Shown here: positions 24,432-36,000 of the stretch, in pieces
How positions within the stretch are numbered: position 1 is the first letter of the stretch
Layout: the number at the start of each line of letters is the position of its first letter
Origin: Serinus canaria
Lineage: Eukaryota > Chordata > Aves > Passeriformes > Fringillidae
DNA: 64,000 bases
Direction: 5' to 3'
NCBI RefSeq assembly: GCF_022539315.1
Contig: NC_066313.1
Span: forward strand, 71,861,934 to 71,925,933
The notes under the pieces: model-generated
Seen by the model: the letters and a program-made list of their open reading frames with translations, nothing else
Told to the model about the DNA's origin: nothing
Databases searched by the model: none
Program-made: the position numbers and the translations under genes

Positions 24432-27400
24432 TTAAAGGATTTCTATTTACTGTAACATCCACAGTGTATAAATCTTGAGATGTAGATCCTATGAGTAAAA
24501 TGCTGTTGTTTGTATTGATTTATTATGTTTTGATTTATTTTTTTATTTTATATGTTTGAAACTTAATAAAGACACTGATAATTATTTCACTATGTCAAGT
24601 GCAATGTCAAAGCATTTTCTGAGCTGAAATGTGAATATCATGCAAAACCCATATTAGACTTCATTAAAATTCAGCTATGTAAAGAGCATTATTTGGACAT
24701 TCTCTAAGAATTTAATTTCTAATCAGGCCTTAATGTATTCAGAAAGACTAGTCTGCAGTGCATGCATTCAGGACACTGCACTATAGATTCAATCAACTTT
24801 TGTATGTCCAGAACAGAAGAGACAAAAATTCAATAGAACAGGATAATACTTCTCTATTCTAGAATGGGTTGTCATGTAAAATACAAAAGGTTTTTAATGC
24901 AGACTTTTATTTAATAAATTACCCAAATATTTTTGATTTAAAAAAGGATTTTTTTTCAACAAATGCAATGTTATTGGAGAGCATTCAATATTTAAAGATG
25001 CTGGCTGTTTGCTGCAAGAGTCTGAAAAACTTCACTCCCTCCCCCAAAGTCCATCATGAACTGAAAGATGCTTGGAACCTTGAAGAAGCAAGCCAAAAGC
25101 AATTACTTAATATAAAATTTGTCAAACTGCCTACCAGGGATGATGGAGAGTAAGATTTATTTTTATGCTGTGGAAAGTGTGCTTTGTGCTTTGCAGACAG
25201 AATCAAGAAAAACTGTTTGCCCTGAGGATCTTGCAGGCTCCTTACCAAAAGCTTTCAGTGTTGCACCTTCTGTGTAAGCCCTGAGGAGCAAAGATCTTTA
25301 AACATTTGAGAAGAAGAGAAAATATATAAAGTATGTCTTCAAAAAAAGGTCAAGAACAGGAATTGACACTGTAAATGCTAGAAACCCCTCCTGGTCCAGG
25401 GTGGTAAAGGAAATTGAACACAGGGGGCAAGAAACATAGAATCTATATAAATTACAGAAAGATAAATAAATATATCTCATTGATTTCTCTGAGCTTTGTA
25501 AGAAGGCTACAGTTACATATCTTTCTGGTAGTCCCTCTGGGAAACTGTAAGCAGTTCCACATCTATCAGTAGACAGCTTCAAGTTCTCCTAACTGATCAC
25601 TATTTTTCTCAGTGCTCCAGAAATAAAAGTAAATAATTCTGTCATCTTTCTTTACCAAAAAACCCTTGTTGTCTTTATGATCTTTCCAAAAGAAAAGACT
25701 TAAAGAGCTAAGAATATACAGGCTTTCACACAAATTTTATTACCATACAATCCTAAAGGCTAAAAAGGCAACTTCAACATTCCTGAACATTTATGAAAAT
25801 ATACTCACACTTTTTCTATATTAAGAAAGGTTAATGCCTGTGAAACTAGTTGGGTATTTTACTTTGCTCTAGAAACTTCTATTAAAAAAATATATAAGAC
25901 CTCTTCTGAATTTTGAAGTCTTAAATGTTCTTTACTTTTCCACGGTTACACCATCATACATTTTCTACCGTACATATTTTACTGTATTTTTTAAATACCA
26001 TTCTATCTGTTTCTTCAGTATTTGGCCTGAGTAAAAGATGTCCAACATTTTATGAGGTATGTCTCTTTGAAATTTGCTATTGACAACTTAGTGAAGGAAA
26101 AGTAGAAATAACTCACATTTCTTCAATCTGGATATAACTTTCATCAAAATAGTCTGAACAATTAGAACGAGTAGGTCTCATTTTCCCCCTTCCAAATCTG
26201 AAATTAGTTAATTTAAATACTTATCTTGTTTCCTGCTAAACAAAACCTCAACACCTAAGTTCTACATCTTTGTAAATATCTCATGCAATCCACTTGCATG
26301 TCATGGTTCAGTATGGGAATTTAAAATAGTGTGAAACGTAAAGCTAAAATTCAAGGGGAAGTATTTTACATCTAGATTCCTATTGTTCTTCCACTAAACA
26401 GTGTTCTGGCAAAGAGAGGGAGTATTGCCTAATTTCTGTCTCAAGGCACATGATGTCAGGTCACAAAACTTATGGAATTGTCCTGTATCTTTTTTTTTGT
26501 TTTGTTTCTTTTAACCTTTCAAAGCTGAAGAATTGACATTCATTAGGTATATGTTTTAGATCAGAAGGAAAGTAATGGAAAATGGTTGATTCCAATAGCC
26601 TTGAGTATTTTATCCTGCTACTCTTCAATGCTCAGATGTTAATAATGATGGCAAGGAGTTACCATCAGTTAAGTAAAAGGAAAGAAATCCCCAAACCATA
26701 AGACCTTTCCTACAGGAGAGATTTTATATCATTATTTTTGAAATGTGACCTTCTCAGCAGCATCTCTAATTTTACTTCAAATTAAAACTAATATACTGTC
26801 AAAACCGGTCTCCCAGTTACTGAGCATAGCAATTCCACTCCATGGACCAAAAGAGAGCTTGAAAAATAATGTTGGAAACTTTACACCACAAAGAAATTCA
26901 GATATCCTTGAATCCTAAATAATAATAAATATCATCTATGCACTAGCAACGAATATTAAATGCAGATTAATCTTGCTGTCAGACTTGAAAATAAGATGTA
27001 AAATGAAATAAAATCTAATTTACTCATATTAGGAACATTTTTTACTCTTCTGCCTACTTCTATAAATTAGTATAATAAAGAGTGAAATAAAAATATCCAT
27101 AATGCTCATAGGATAGCAGTTATTTGCTGCTATGTTTTTTTGACAGATGATTTAACTTATATTGTGTTATATTTATGGTGTTAAGCTACATCCTGAATCA
27201 CAAGTTAGTTGAGACCTTACAAGAAGAAAAGGACAAACACAATAGAAGAAAAAAAGAATATTCTGGAGGCTTTGACTGAACTTCCTATCTTCAGTGGTAG
27301 TGGATCTTTAGAGTACAAGAAAAACAGTTCAGGCTAATGAAAAAACTCTTTGTTGTGACTCTGCAGTGATGGATTACTCCAGAGTGAGAGGGTATATTTT

Positions 27401-28245
27401 TCTGAGAGGTGCACAAAGCACTTTCCATCTTCTTTACTTTAATTTCACCTTATAAGATTTGGTTCTTTTCTCTAGAAAGAGAACACCTCTGAAAGTTTTC
27501 TCAAACATTAAATCAATTCAGATAGAAATTAGAGGTAATTATATATATCAATCTGTGAGGATAACCTCATGTTCAGCTTGCAAAAAACATCATTGAGTAC
27601 ACGACACACCCAATGGCATTCATCCAGCTTCCAAGGTATTTATCCAACACACGAAGTCACAAAAACTGCACAATGAAATTATATTTTGACCAAATGCACA
27701 AACATTTTTCCCTGTGACCCCCAGAGGCATAGTCTTAGACTAAAAATGATTCACCTGAAAGGAGGACCCAAAACATTCCCCACTGGCTGAGCCTAAGATG
27801 CTAGGCACTAGAGATCAATGTATCTGCTTTCCTGCTCTCATTTTAATCCTATTATTCTTATATTTTTATGATTACTTACCAAAGAAAAAAAGCCAAAATA
27901 TTATTTTGTAGTGCACAAGGCTAGTCTTTTAATTGGGGTTTTTTTGGAGAATGGCAGCAATGTGGGGGTAGAATCAAGCTGTTACTTTTTCCAGGAGAAT
28001 ATTTTTACCAAGGGTCACACAACAATATATAATCTGTCTTTGTTTTGTGTTGACAGCCAGTGCAGCTGTTGGGCACTGAACTCAGGGCTACCTGCTGTGC
28101 AAACATTTATGAATATTAGTTTCAGAAACATTATTTTGAAGCTGATTTCCTGATATCTTCCACTTACTATGCTTCGTATCACAGAAATAGTTTATTATTT
28201 TAAGTGAAACCAGAAAACACACTCCAGAAGAATGCCTAATTTGGG

Positions 28246-28776
28246 ACTGTACTCAGCACTGGTGAGGTCACTCCCTGAATCCTGTGTCCAGTTCCAGGTC
28301 CCTCACTTCAATAAAGACATTGAGGTGCTGGAGCAGTTCCAGAGAAGGGCTGGTGAATGGTCTGCAAGAGTAAGTCTTATGAGGAGCAGCTGAGGATGTT
28401 TAGTCTGGAGAAGAGGAGGCTCAGGGGAGTTATCATCACCCTCTACAACTGCCCAAAAGGATGTCATAGCAAGGTGGGGGCAGCCTTTTTCCCATGAAAT
28501 CACAAATTACAATGGAACAAGAGGCCATAGCCTCAAGCTGCACATGGGGAGTTTCAGGTTGGACATGAGAAAGAATTTCTTCACTGAATCAGTGGTTAAG
28601 CATTGGAATGGGCTGCTGAGGAAAGTGGTGGAGTCATGATCCTAGGAAGTGTTCAAGAAACAGTTGAACATGGCCCTTGGGGATAAAGTTTAGTTGACTT
28701 GCTGGTGTTTGGTCAAGGATCAGACTCAATGACCTTGGAGGTCTTTTCCATCTTTAATTATTCAGCTGTTCTATAG
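28246..28776 (+). mobile_element. CR1 LINE fragment (end of ORF2 and 3' tail)
   Basis: About 530 bp of a CR1 copy in sense orientation. From left to right it shows 'GTACTCAGCACTGGTGAGGT', 'TTCAATAAAGACATTGAGGT', 'GTCTGGAGAAGAGGAGGCTC', 'GAATTTCTTCACTGAATCAG', 'AAGCATTGGAATGGGCTGCT', 'GACTCAATGACCTTGGAGGT' and a decayed terminal repeat at about 28776. The 'AATGACCTTGGAGGTCTTTT' type of ending differs from the 'ATCTTTAAGGTCC' type of the copies at 23.0 and 33.1 kb, so this is another CR1 subfamily. In-frame stops and indels show that ORF2 is dead. Confidence 0.92.
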
Positions 28777-31700
28777 GTCAACTTTTTATAAGGGGAAGAG
28801 TCAGTAGCAAATTGCAGCATCCAAAGTCACTGTAAAAGTAGTTTGAGTTATCAAAGGATAAATCCATATTACCTAATATTCTGAGACATGCTGAACCAGA
28901 CTGGTGTGACTCTGGCTTTGGATGGCACAATCGGACCTCAGCAGAGATTTTTTGGAAGCTGAATTATCTGCACCACCTATTCTTGGGTGTCACCCAAGAG
29001 CAGGGCCTCACCTGGCATCATGCAGCCATAGATTGCACTCCCTGAGTGAGTGCCTTTAATACCAGCTAAGAATGAAGAATGAGGTCAAATGGGGCAAGAG
29101 CCACCACTCCTTTATAACATTGTTGGCTGAAAAATAAAAAGGAGGATATGAGTAAAAGGTGCATTGTCACAGTGCAGGGAAGCCACCTGAAGAGCTTCTA
29201 TGCTATTCATTATACACATATAAATAGCTGTGTACATATATATGAATCTATATATATGTGTATATATGTAGACACATTCATATAATATACATTTCTGTAT
29301 ATATAAAATATTTGGAAAGATGAATAAAAAATGAAAAGTTGACTGCTTATATAGAGTTGTTCAGGGGACTAAGGACACAGCAGATTATGAAGGATGTTAT
29401 AATAGAGGGCAATAAGATAGAAGATGAAGTTGACTATAGATTATTACAAAATGTAGCACACACAGAGAAATTATTCCACCTTGATATGTTGAAATCTGGG
29501 CTTGGTAATGACCATTAGTACTCAGAATCAAGACAGAGTTTAATAAAGTACCTGTTCAATGCTTGGCAGAAGTAAAAAAAAAACCCAGCTGAAGAGTAAA
29601 GAACTATTAGCAAGGAATTAAGGAACATATATATACCTAAAAGTTTGGTAAATGTCCATGACTTAATCACTAAGTATATTTATATTAGCCAATTTTATTT
29701 TTTATTTAATATTAATCATTTTTGGTCGATACAATACTGTACCCTTAATGGCATCCATAGCAGTTTCACTTTCAAGGAACAAGGACAAAATAACTCTTCA
29801 AAAAAAAAAAAAATTGTTTTCCTAGTTGAGACCTCAAATCCAGCAATAGAGCCATTCAAAAATATTTGACCATACCTAGGCTCAACATTTTGATGCTCAA
29901 TCAGTTTGAAAAACAATTTCCAGAGAATAATTTAGGTGGAGTATAGATAACTAAGTCTGTACTCTGACTCTCAAGACTTAAGACCCTGAACCATTGGGAA
30001 GTTCAGGTTCTTCAGATAATCAAAATTCTGCTTATTTTTATGTCTAAAGTCTCTCTGAAATTGACAGTTATGATTTATAGCTTTCTAGATCGACCCTGTC
30101 TTTCACAAGAATCCCCAAAGCTCTTTATTCCCATTATTAACTTTTTTCACTTTGAAAATCAGAGGTTTGGAAGGAGCACAGTAGGAGGGTTTTCACAGAA
30201 AACATTTACTGGATAAGTACAATAACCGCCCCACACCCAAAACTTTATTACTATTTTCCTGAAGAAGGAGGCCAGAAGAGTCATCAATGTCCTTTAGATA
30301 AGGATTTAGTGCTCAGGACATTCATCCAGTACAAGAAATGTTCTTGGTTTATTTCTCCTCTGTGTGAGGAGGCTTAAAACCAGGGTTTCTATTTATGTGC
30401 TTTACAATTCAAATACTTAATCAGCCTTCGAAGCTGAATGCAAACTCCAGCTGGCCCAGAGGGAAGTCGTAAGCACTAAATTACAGCCCTTGTTCTCTCG
30501 CTTTTTCTGTATCCCATCTTGTCTTCTCCTACACAGTCCAGATCTGCTTCTGACCACGCAGGAAAACTGCCTATGGTGCAGATGGAACTCCTCACACTCT
30601 CATTCCTCAGCCTAACCTGGCTCCATATGGCCATCACATGGTTCCAATGTGAAAATATGGCAAGACTCAAGATGTACAGTCCTTGGGCAGTGCAGTGTTT
30701 CAGTACTTGCCTAACTGGTGAGGATAAGAGAGTCTTAGTCTGTTCCTCTTCCCCAAACTATTTTACTTTAAATTGTACCTTGGTATTATAAAAACCCAGC
30801 AGTTTTTACCTAAGAAAAGCCCTGTTGTGCCAGAGGAGAGTGAGGAAGGCAGTTCTTCCCCTTACAAAGTTTAGCCAGCAGTTAAAAAGAAAAAATCAGG
30901 TTGTTTTCAGAAAATATAGGACATATCAGCCACACAGATGTAGGACTACAGTGGAAAAGGCCCCCAGATTTCCTCCTCTGGACACTTGATGACCTGCTGT
31001 GTTAAGCCATCTCTTTTCCTGAGGATGACAGTCTGCACTGACCTTAATTAAGAGGGAAGGATCCTTTAGGAGGGTGAGCCTGATGGCAGAGAGAATAAGA
31101 TACAGTACCTTGTCCTGTGTAACATTTTCAAGAGCTTTATGAAGCTCTTTATATTAATACTGGTTATGGCTGTTAGTGTTATTGTGCCTGGACTAATATA
31201 ACTAGTTTTATTACCACTAAAATGTTAACTAGATTTGCAACAAATTCTTAAATACCTATACATGGGATGTTCTATTTCATATATTAAAATATTTTGTTTA
31301 TAAGAAAAAGAGTGACTGTTGTCAAATTTTTTTAAAGAAAAAGTCTACTCTTTAGCTGTGGATGGTTACAAGCTGTAATGACAAGTACAAGATGCTAAAT
31401 TCTCTGTGTGCAAAATGCCTAATCCAAAAAGGACAGGTTTAAGACACATCCTTTCCTTCATACTTTGCTTTTGGATTTCCAAACAAATGGAAATTTTGTT
31501 TTCCAAACAAATAGAATTTTTTTACCAGTATTCCATTTCTTGTACTTATCATGTTCTTGTGAGAAACCTATTCCAACAGTTGGGCAACTAATATTTAAAC
31601 TTTAAAAAATTTTAAAAGCAGCCTTTGTTATGATCTTTGTTTCATGAAATGACATACTGAAAAGTAGTTTTGGTTAAGGTTTTCTTTATTGACCTTTCAA

Positions 31701-33148
31701 AATCCTAAAAAAATGCTCATGATTCCAGAATATTCATCAGGTCCTCTGCTGCACAAACAAATGTAATTTAATTACCTTATTTTGTAGTCTAAGATTAAAA
31801 GCTAGTGATAATAAATGTCAATATAAAAGAACATTCAGATACTTAAAAAGCACATAAGTTAATTAACTATTAGTTCCCTTCTTAAGAAATTGCTTAAAAT
31901 CTGTTACCAGCAGTTAACAGCTGGTATAGTAGCTAATGGGGAGAAGCATTGCCAAGGACAAAGATAATATAAAAACAGGCACTAACTTTAGTAGAAATTA
32001 TTTTTTCCCCCCAGAAAACTGCTAATATTGTACAAGGTTGCTTTTTTCTGTAAAATAAGAGAATTGGGCAGCAAGAAATACAATACTGCAATATATCTAT
32101 GTAGCATCAGTAAAAATGTTTGGTTACAAAGGTACAAATAATTTTATTAAATTTAAGACAACCTCCTGTTTCAAATATTACTGCTTAAATTTATTGCATA
32201 ATCTTAGGCATTAGTCTAATTCCAAAAACAACAGTCAGCTCTTTCACACACATAGAAAAAAAAAAATGATTTATTGAATAACGGATGGTACTACTATTAA
32301 TGCAGACATTGTCAAAAAGGTGAACTTATTATCAGTGTATGTTTTATCAAATGGAAAGTGAAGTAGAATTTGGTGTCCTGAATTCACAGTTTGGTACATT
32401 TTAGTGATTACAAGAAAATGTATTTTAAAAATATTACATAGAAATCTGTTTTCAGTGCTCATGTGAAAAAGTGAATGAATGGAAGTAAACACTGATGTTC
32501 TTTTTAAAATCTGCTTGTGATTTTGCTCTTCAATTTTAACGTTTTTTATTTAATGAGACCTGAAAATTGAGCTTCTTCAAAAGTTTTCATCCTATGACAT
32601 TAAAGCAGTACAATGTAGAGTTTTGCCTTGTTTAAGAAAGCACACACTCATATAAAAAATAAATAAAGCTTCGATTAGCATTTTACTTCATCCTTAAAAA
32701 GGGGGAGAAGAATTTTCAAATATGAAAAGTCTAAGAAGCAATTTGAAAGGAATTTTGTTTTTCCAAAGTGAAAAACTACAGCTTTCCAGAAAGAATGCCT
32801 TGTTTTGCATATTTTTCCTTCCAAGGTGGAAACAAATAGGTAGCCATCCCTGGAAGCTTTATGTGAGGTTTATAATACAGTTGCATAGTTTTGTTATGTT
32901 CAAGAAAGATAATAAAGTTGCTACAAACTTGGAATGGGCATTTTATTTTCATTAATGTTTCATGTTGGATTTTCCTGGGGGAGAAAAAAAACCTAAAGGA
33001 TGGCAAAAACTATTATATTATATTAACAATAAATTATTTGATCCATAACTGTTTGGCTCATACACCTGTATAGTTCAAGAGAGAACATGCAAAGCGTATT
33101 CATATACACATAGGGCTTTCATTATATAGAACCATATATGGTTTACTT
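28777..33148. other. AT-rich unique DNA, no gene recognised
   Basis: No gene is recognised. The longest frame is 90 codons (30519-30791). A degenerate TATA-rich microsatellite occupies about 29211-29310. The stretch 28,900-29,130 is somewhat richer in GC and higher in complexity, but I recognise neither a repeat nor an exon there. Confidence 0.55.
29211..29310. repeat. Degenerate TA/TG-rich microsatellite region
   Basis: About 100 bp dominated by interrupted TATATA and TGTATATA units, consistent with an old decayed dinucleotide repeat. Confidence 0.65.
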
Positions 33149-33412
33149 CATAGAATAGAAATGTAGAATGGTTTGGTTTGAAAGGAACCTTAAAGATCAT
33201 CTAGTTCCAACCCCCCTGCCATGAGCAGGGACACCTTCCACTAGACCAGGTTGCTCAAAAGCCCAGTGAATCTGGCCCTAAACACTTCCATGGATGGAAC
33301 ATCCACCAATTCTTTGGACAACCTGTTCCAATGCCTCACAGACCTCACAGTAAAGAATTTCTTCCTGTAACCTAATCTGAACCTATTGTGTTTCTTCCTA
33401 TTCATTGGAGGT
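33149..33412 (-). mobile_element. CR1 LINE fragment (end of ORF2 and 3' tail)
   Basis: A reverse-oriented CR1 copy with good preservation. The 3' end at the low coordinate reads 'CATAGAATAG...AGAATGGT', then 'ACCTTAAAGATCATCTAGTT', 'AACCCCCCTGCCATGAGCAG' and 'CTTCCACTAGACCAGGTTGC'. The minus-strand frame at 33241-33438 encodes the typical C-terminal end of CR1 ORF2, including 'RKKFFTVRSVRHWNRL' and 'VPSMEVFRARF', ending in a stop at the usual place. It keeps only this last part of ORF2, so it cannot encode reverse transcriptase. Confidence 0.95.
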
Positions 33413-34097
33413 CTGATTATGGAATGACAGTACGACATTAAACTTTCAGCAGAAATGGTTTTGGTTTACAGTAGTTGTTTTTAAAAACATGTACAAAGAC
33501 ATGCATCATAACATTAAAAATATTGTTACCAATATTATTTAATCAGTCTATATTCATGAATTTAAGTGAATGTGATAGGTAGAATGGTGAGTCAGATCTG
33601 CTTGAGACTAAATAAAAATCCTTAATAAAACAAAGGATAGAAAAATGGTACTGACTTAATTTTTTGTTTCCTACACAGTTCTAAAAATCAGTTTTACTTT
33701 TCTTTTGAAGCACAATACCGATTTTCAGTATGGCTTGTAAATATTTTCATGGTGTATCTCCAGAATCACATATGCTGTTATTTCAACAGTGTGTAAAAAC
33801 AAACAAATAAAAACAAACAAAAAAAACCAAAAAAAACCAAAAACATTTTGAAATAGAAAAACTGCAAAGTGACTCAATTTACTCTAGATTTCACAACTGA
33901 TAGTTGATTTTTTTCCACGTTCTACCTCTGGTTCATTCCTTGACATAAGCAAATCACTAAAGAATGTCCTAAAAATGAAAGTCTGGATACATTAACTACT
34001 TCTAGCAATAAATATAAAATGCTCAGATTTAAAACTGACAGCAATGAATTTACTAACTTTACCCTTAGGATATTTGAAAGTAGCAGAATTGTGGTAA
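33413..34097. other. AT-rich DNA with an A/C-rich tract, no gene
   Basis: No gene is recognised. An A-rich low-complexity tract with AAAC and AAACC units lies at 33795-33846. The last few dozen bases may already belong to the LTR that follows, whose 5' end I could not fix. Confidence 0.55.
33795..33846. repeat. A-rich (AAAC)n low-complexity tract
   Basis: Interrupted units of AAAC, AAAT and AAAAAAAACC over about 50 bp. Simple sequence. Confidence 0.8.
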
Positions 34098-34418
34098 GCA
34101 GTAAAACCTAAGGGGGAGAAGAGAAAGGACAGAAGAATTTGGGTGATGACATTTGTCATCCCAAGTAACTGCTGCTCATGATGGAGCTCAGCTTGTCTGG
34201 GGCAACACTTGCCTGCCCATGGGAATGGTGAATGAATTCCTCACTTTAGTTTGTGCATGTGGTTTTTTGTTTTACCTAATAAAACGTCTTTATCTCAACC
34301 CACAAGATTTCTTACTTTTACCCTTCTGATAAAGGGTATTTTTCTCCCTATCCCTCCAGGGGAGAGTGAGAGAGCAGCTGTGTGGGACTGGTTTGCCTAC
34401 TGGGGTTAAATGGTGACA
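34098..34418 (+). mobile_element. Endogenous retrovirus LTR (solo or partial)
   Basis: The right part matches the 3' portion of a long terminal repeat that is widespread in bird genomes. It has a polyadenylation signal (AATAAA in 'CTAATAAAACG', near 34280), then 'GTCTTTATCTCAACCCACAA', a 'TTTCTTACTTTTACCCTTCT' segment, 'GAGAGTGAGAGAGCAGCTGT', and an end at 'GGGGTTAAATGGTGACA', the CA end expected of an LTR. Upstream, 'CATCCCAAGTAACTGCTGCT' and 'GCCTGCCCATGGGAA' also fit. No retroviral gag, pol or env sequence lies next to it, so it is a solo or truncated LTR. The 5' boundary is a guess, and the family name is not given because I cannot check it. Confidence 0.8.
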
Positions 34419-34928
34419 TTGCCTCTCTTTGAGAGTGTGAAGTATTTGCATAGATTATTTTCTTTAAAAGTGATTTAGACACAACAGAAAAAAAATAAAT
34501 GCAATATTAATAGATATGATGACACAAAGGCAAATATTTCTTAGGAAGAGATTTGTTACTGTATAAAACACACCAAGTTACAAATTGCTTTACTATTTAG
34601 TGATGAAAAATTCAGAGAAACAATCCTAAGGTTATTATTCCATAAACAACATGACTGACAACAGAGTGCTGTGACTCCTCCTAGCTCCATTGACTGTTAG
34701 TAAAAATTCTAATTTCCCTTCAGAGATAATTAAGAAGATAATTTCATATTCCATCAAAATTAAATTGGAGACTATGTAAAAGACCTGAGAATAAGTAAGT
34801 TTATTTTATTGGGCTTTATCTTTATAATGGAAGTTTTTTATCTGTTCTCACTTAATAGCAGCATAATGAACTTGTATTAACTTTTAGCATCTTGGAACCT
34901 TGTATTATAGGATCTGTGTATATGAGGT
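34419..34928. other. AT-rich spacer between two LTR-type repeats
   Basis: About 510 bp with no gene and no recognised repeat. Nothing retroviral is visible, so the two flanking LTR-type pieces are not obviously the ends of one provirus; their sequences are also unlike each other. Confidence 0.55.
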
Positions 34929-35222
34929 CATCTACTGCTATCATCCTATTGCAAAAGCTCCATACTTTCTTGGTGAGCTCTCATGGGCAACTCCCGAGAG
35001 CACTGACTCCTTCTTCTTCTTTACAGCCCAAACAACCAACTCCAGCCCTTTTCTCAACCCCCTAACCCACTCTTTTGTAGCACTTATCCTTACTGGACAC
35101 AGCTGAGGCCAGTTAAGGGCAGGCCTGTTCCTAATATTTGGTGATTAGTACAGCTGCAACTCCTCAGGGGTGAGGTTGCCTTCTTCACTGTCTTTATTCT
35201 CTTCCATTCCATCCTTCCACAA
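34929..35222 (+). mobile_element. Dispersed LTR-like repeat, copy 2
   Basis: This is the sister of 15,889-16,172, in the same orientation. It shares 'CTCAACCCCCTAACCCACTC', 'TTTTGTAGCACTT', 'TACTGGACACAGCTG', 'GGGCAGGCCTGTTCCTAAT', 'TTGGTGATTAGTACAGCTGC' and 'CACTGTCTTTATTCTCTTCC'. Differences include an extra CTTCTTCTT patch near 35010, and AGTTAAGG where copy 1 has TATAAAGG. The two copies differ by many scattered substitutions, so they are separate, fairly old insertions, not a recent duplication. It has no coding potential. An endogenous-retrovirus LTR is my best guess. Confidence 0.7.
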
Positions 35223-35868
35223 TCTATATGTGCAAAGGAAAACAAAAGAAAAAGTTATTTTTCCGAAATGGTAACTTAGGAGTTTGCACTCCAGATGGTA
35301 ATCTACACTGGGCAAGATGTAAATTTCTCTTCTATATAGTCTTATGGGTAATCATAATACAATTTAGTCCTATTTTCTGTAAATTTTCTAATTTTTTTTC
35401 TCTGGATATCTCTATCACCTTTGACAGAATTTCCATGATTAGTTGGGACCAAATGGATTGTTTTATTTGTTTTCAAACTCCTAGTAGTACAGAGTTTCAC
35501 CTAAGTATTTTGAGTATGCAATCTGAATTTAGTGCTTTGAACACACAATTTCAGGGATAGAGCTGAACAACTGAATAGAAAGTAAATGATTTGGGAACAT
35601 TTACTTTAGTTTAGCTTCAATATTCCACTTGAATGTGCAAAACAATTCCTAGTTATATATGAGGTTTTGTGTTGGTTTTTTTTTAACATCTGCATTTTCT
35701 GTCTCCATCTTCCCTGTTTTACCTCAGTACACGCAGTATATCTCTGTGTTAAATCTTTTGCCTTTAAAACATTACAGTTAGAAAAGCCTACTTCAATTTC
35801 TAAATAGATTAAAATTATATCAGTCTTGTCCTTCACCAACTGCACATTCTGCTTTCCCTTATATCCAA
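35223..35868. other. AT-rich unique DNA, no gene recognised
   Basis: Open frames of 110 codons (35228-35560, plus) and 79 codons (35606-35845, minus) exist, but neither shows a known domain and the composition is AT-driven. I regard them as chance. Confidence 0.5.
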
Positions 35869-36000
35869 ATCACAAAAATGAAAGGATGGGTCAGGTTGGA
35901 AGGGACCACAGTGGCCCTGGCTGTTTTCTCATCTGGTCCATCCTTCCTGCTCAAGCAGGGTCATCCTAGAGCTCATTGCTCAAGATTGTGCCCAGACTGG
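35869..36000 (-). mobile_element. CR1 LINE fragment (extreme 3' end)
   Basis: About 130 bp of a CR1 3' end in reverse orientation: a decayed terminal repeat 'AATCACAAAAATGAAAGGAT', then 'TCAGGTTGGAAGGGACCACA', 'CATCTGGTCCATCCTTCCTG', 'CTCAAGCAGGGTCATCCTAG' and 'AGATTGTGCCCAGACTGG'. The 'CTGCTCAAGCAGGGTCA' form marks a CR1 subfamily different from the one at 33.1 kb. It is strongly 5'-truncated and has no coding sequence left. Confidence 0.9.

Larger units (their letters stand above)
23366..28245. other. AT-rich unique DNA with small structures, no gene recognised
   Basis: No gene is recognised. Open frames reach 94 codons (24869-25153 plus, 25298-25582 minus) without known domains. It contains a 12-bp stem hairpin at 23703-23735, a G-run capable of forming a quadruplex at 24058-24074, and adjoining T and A runs at 24407-24431. 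Confidence 0.55.

Noticed and set aside
33779..33846. Possible CRISPR-like or satellite array because of repeated AAAC units
   Set aside because: There are no regular spacers and no unit longer than a few bases; it is A-rich simple sequence.
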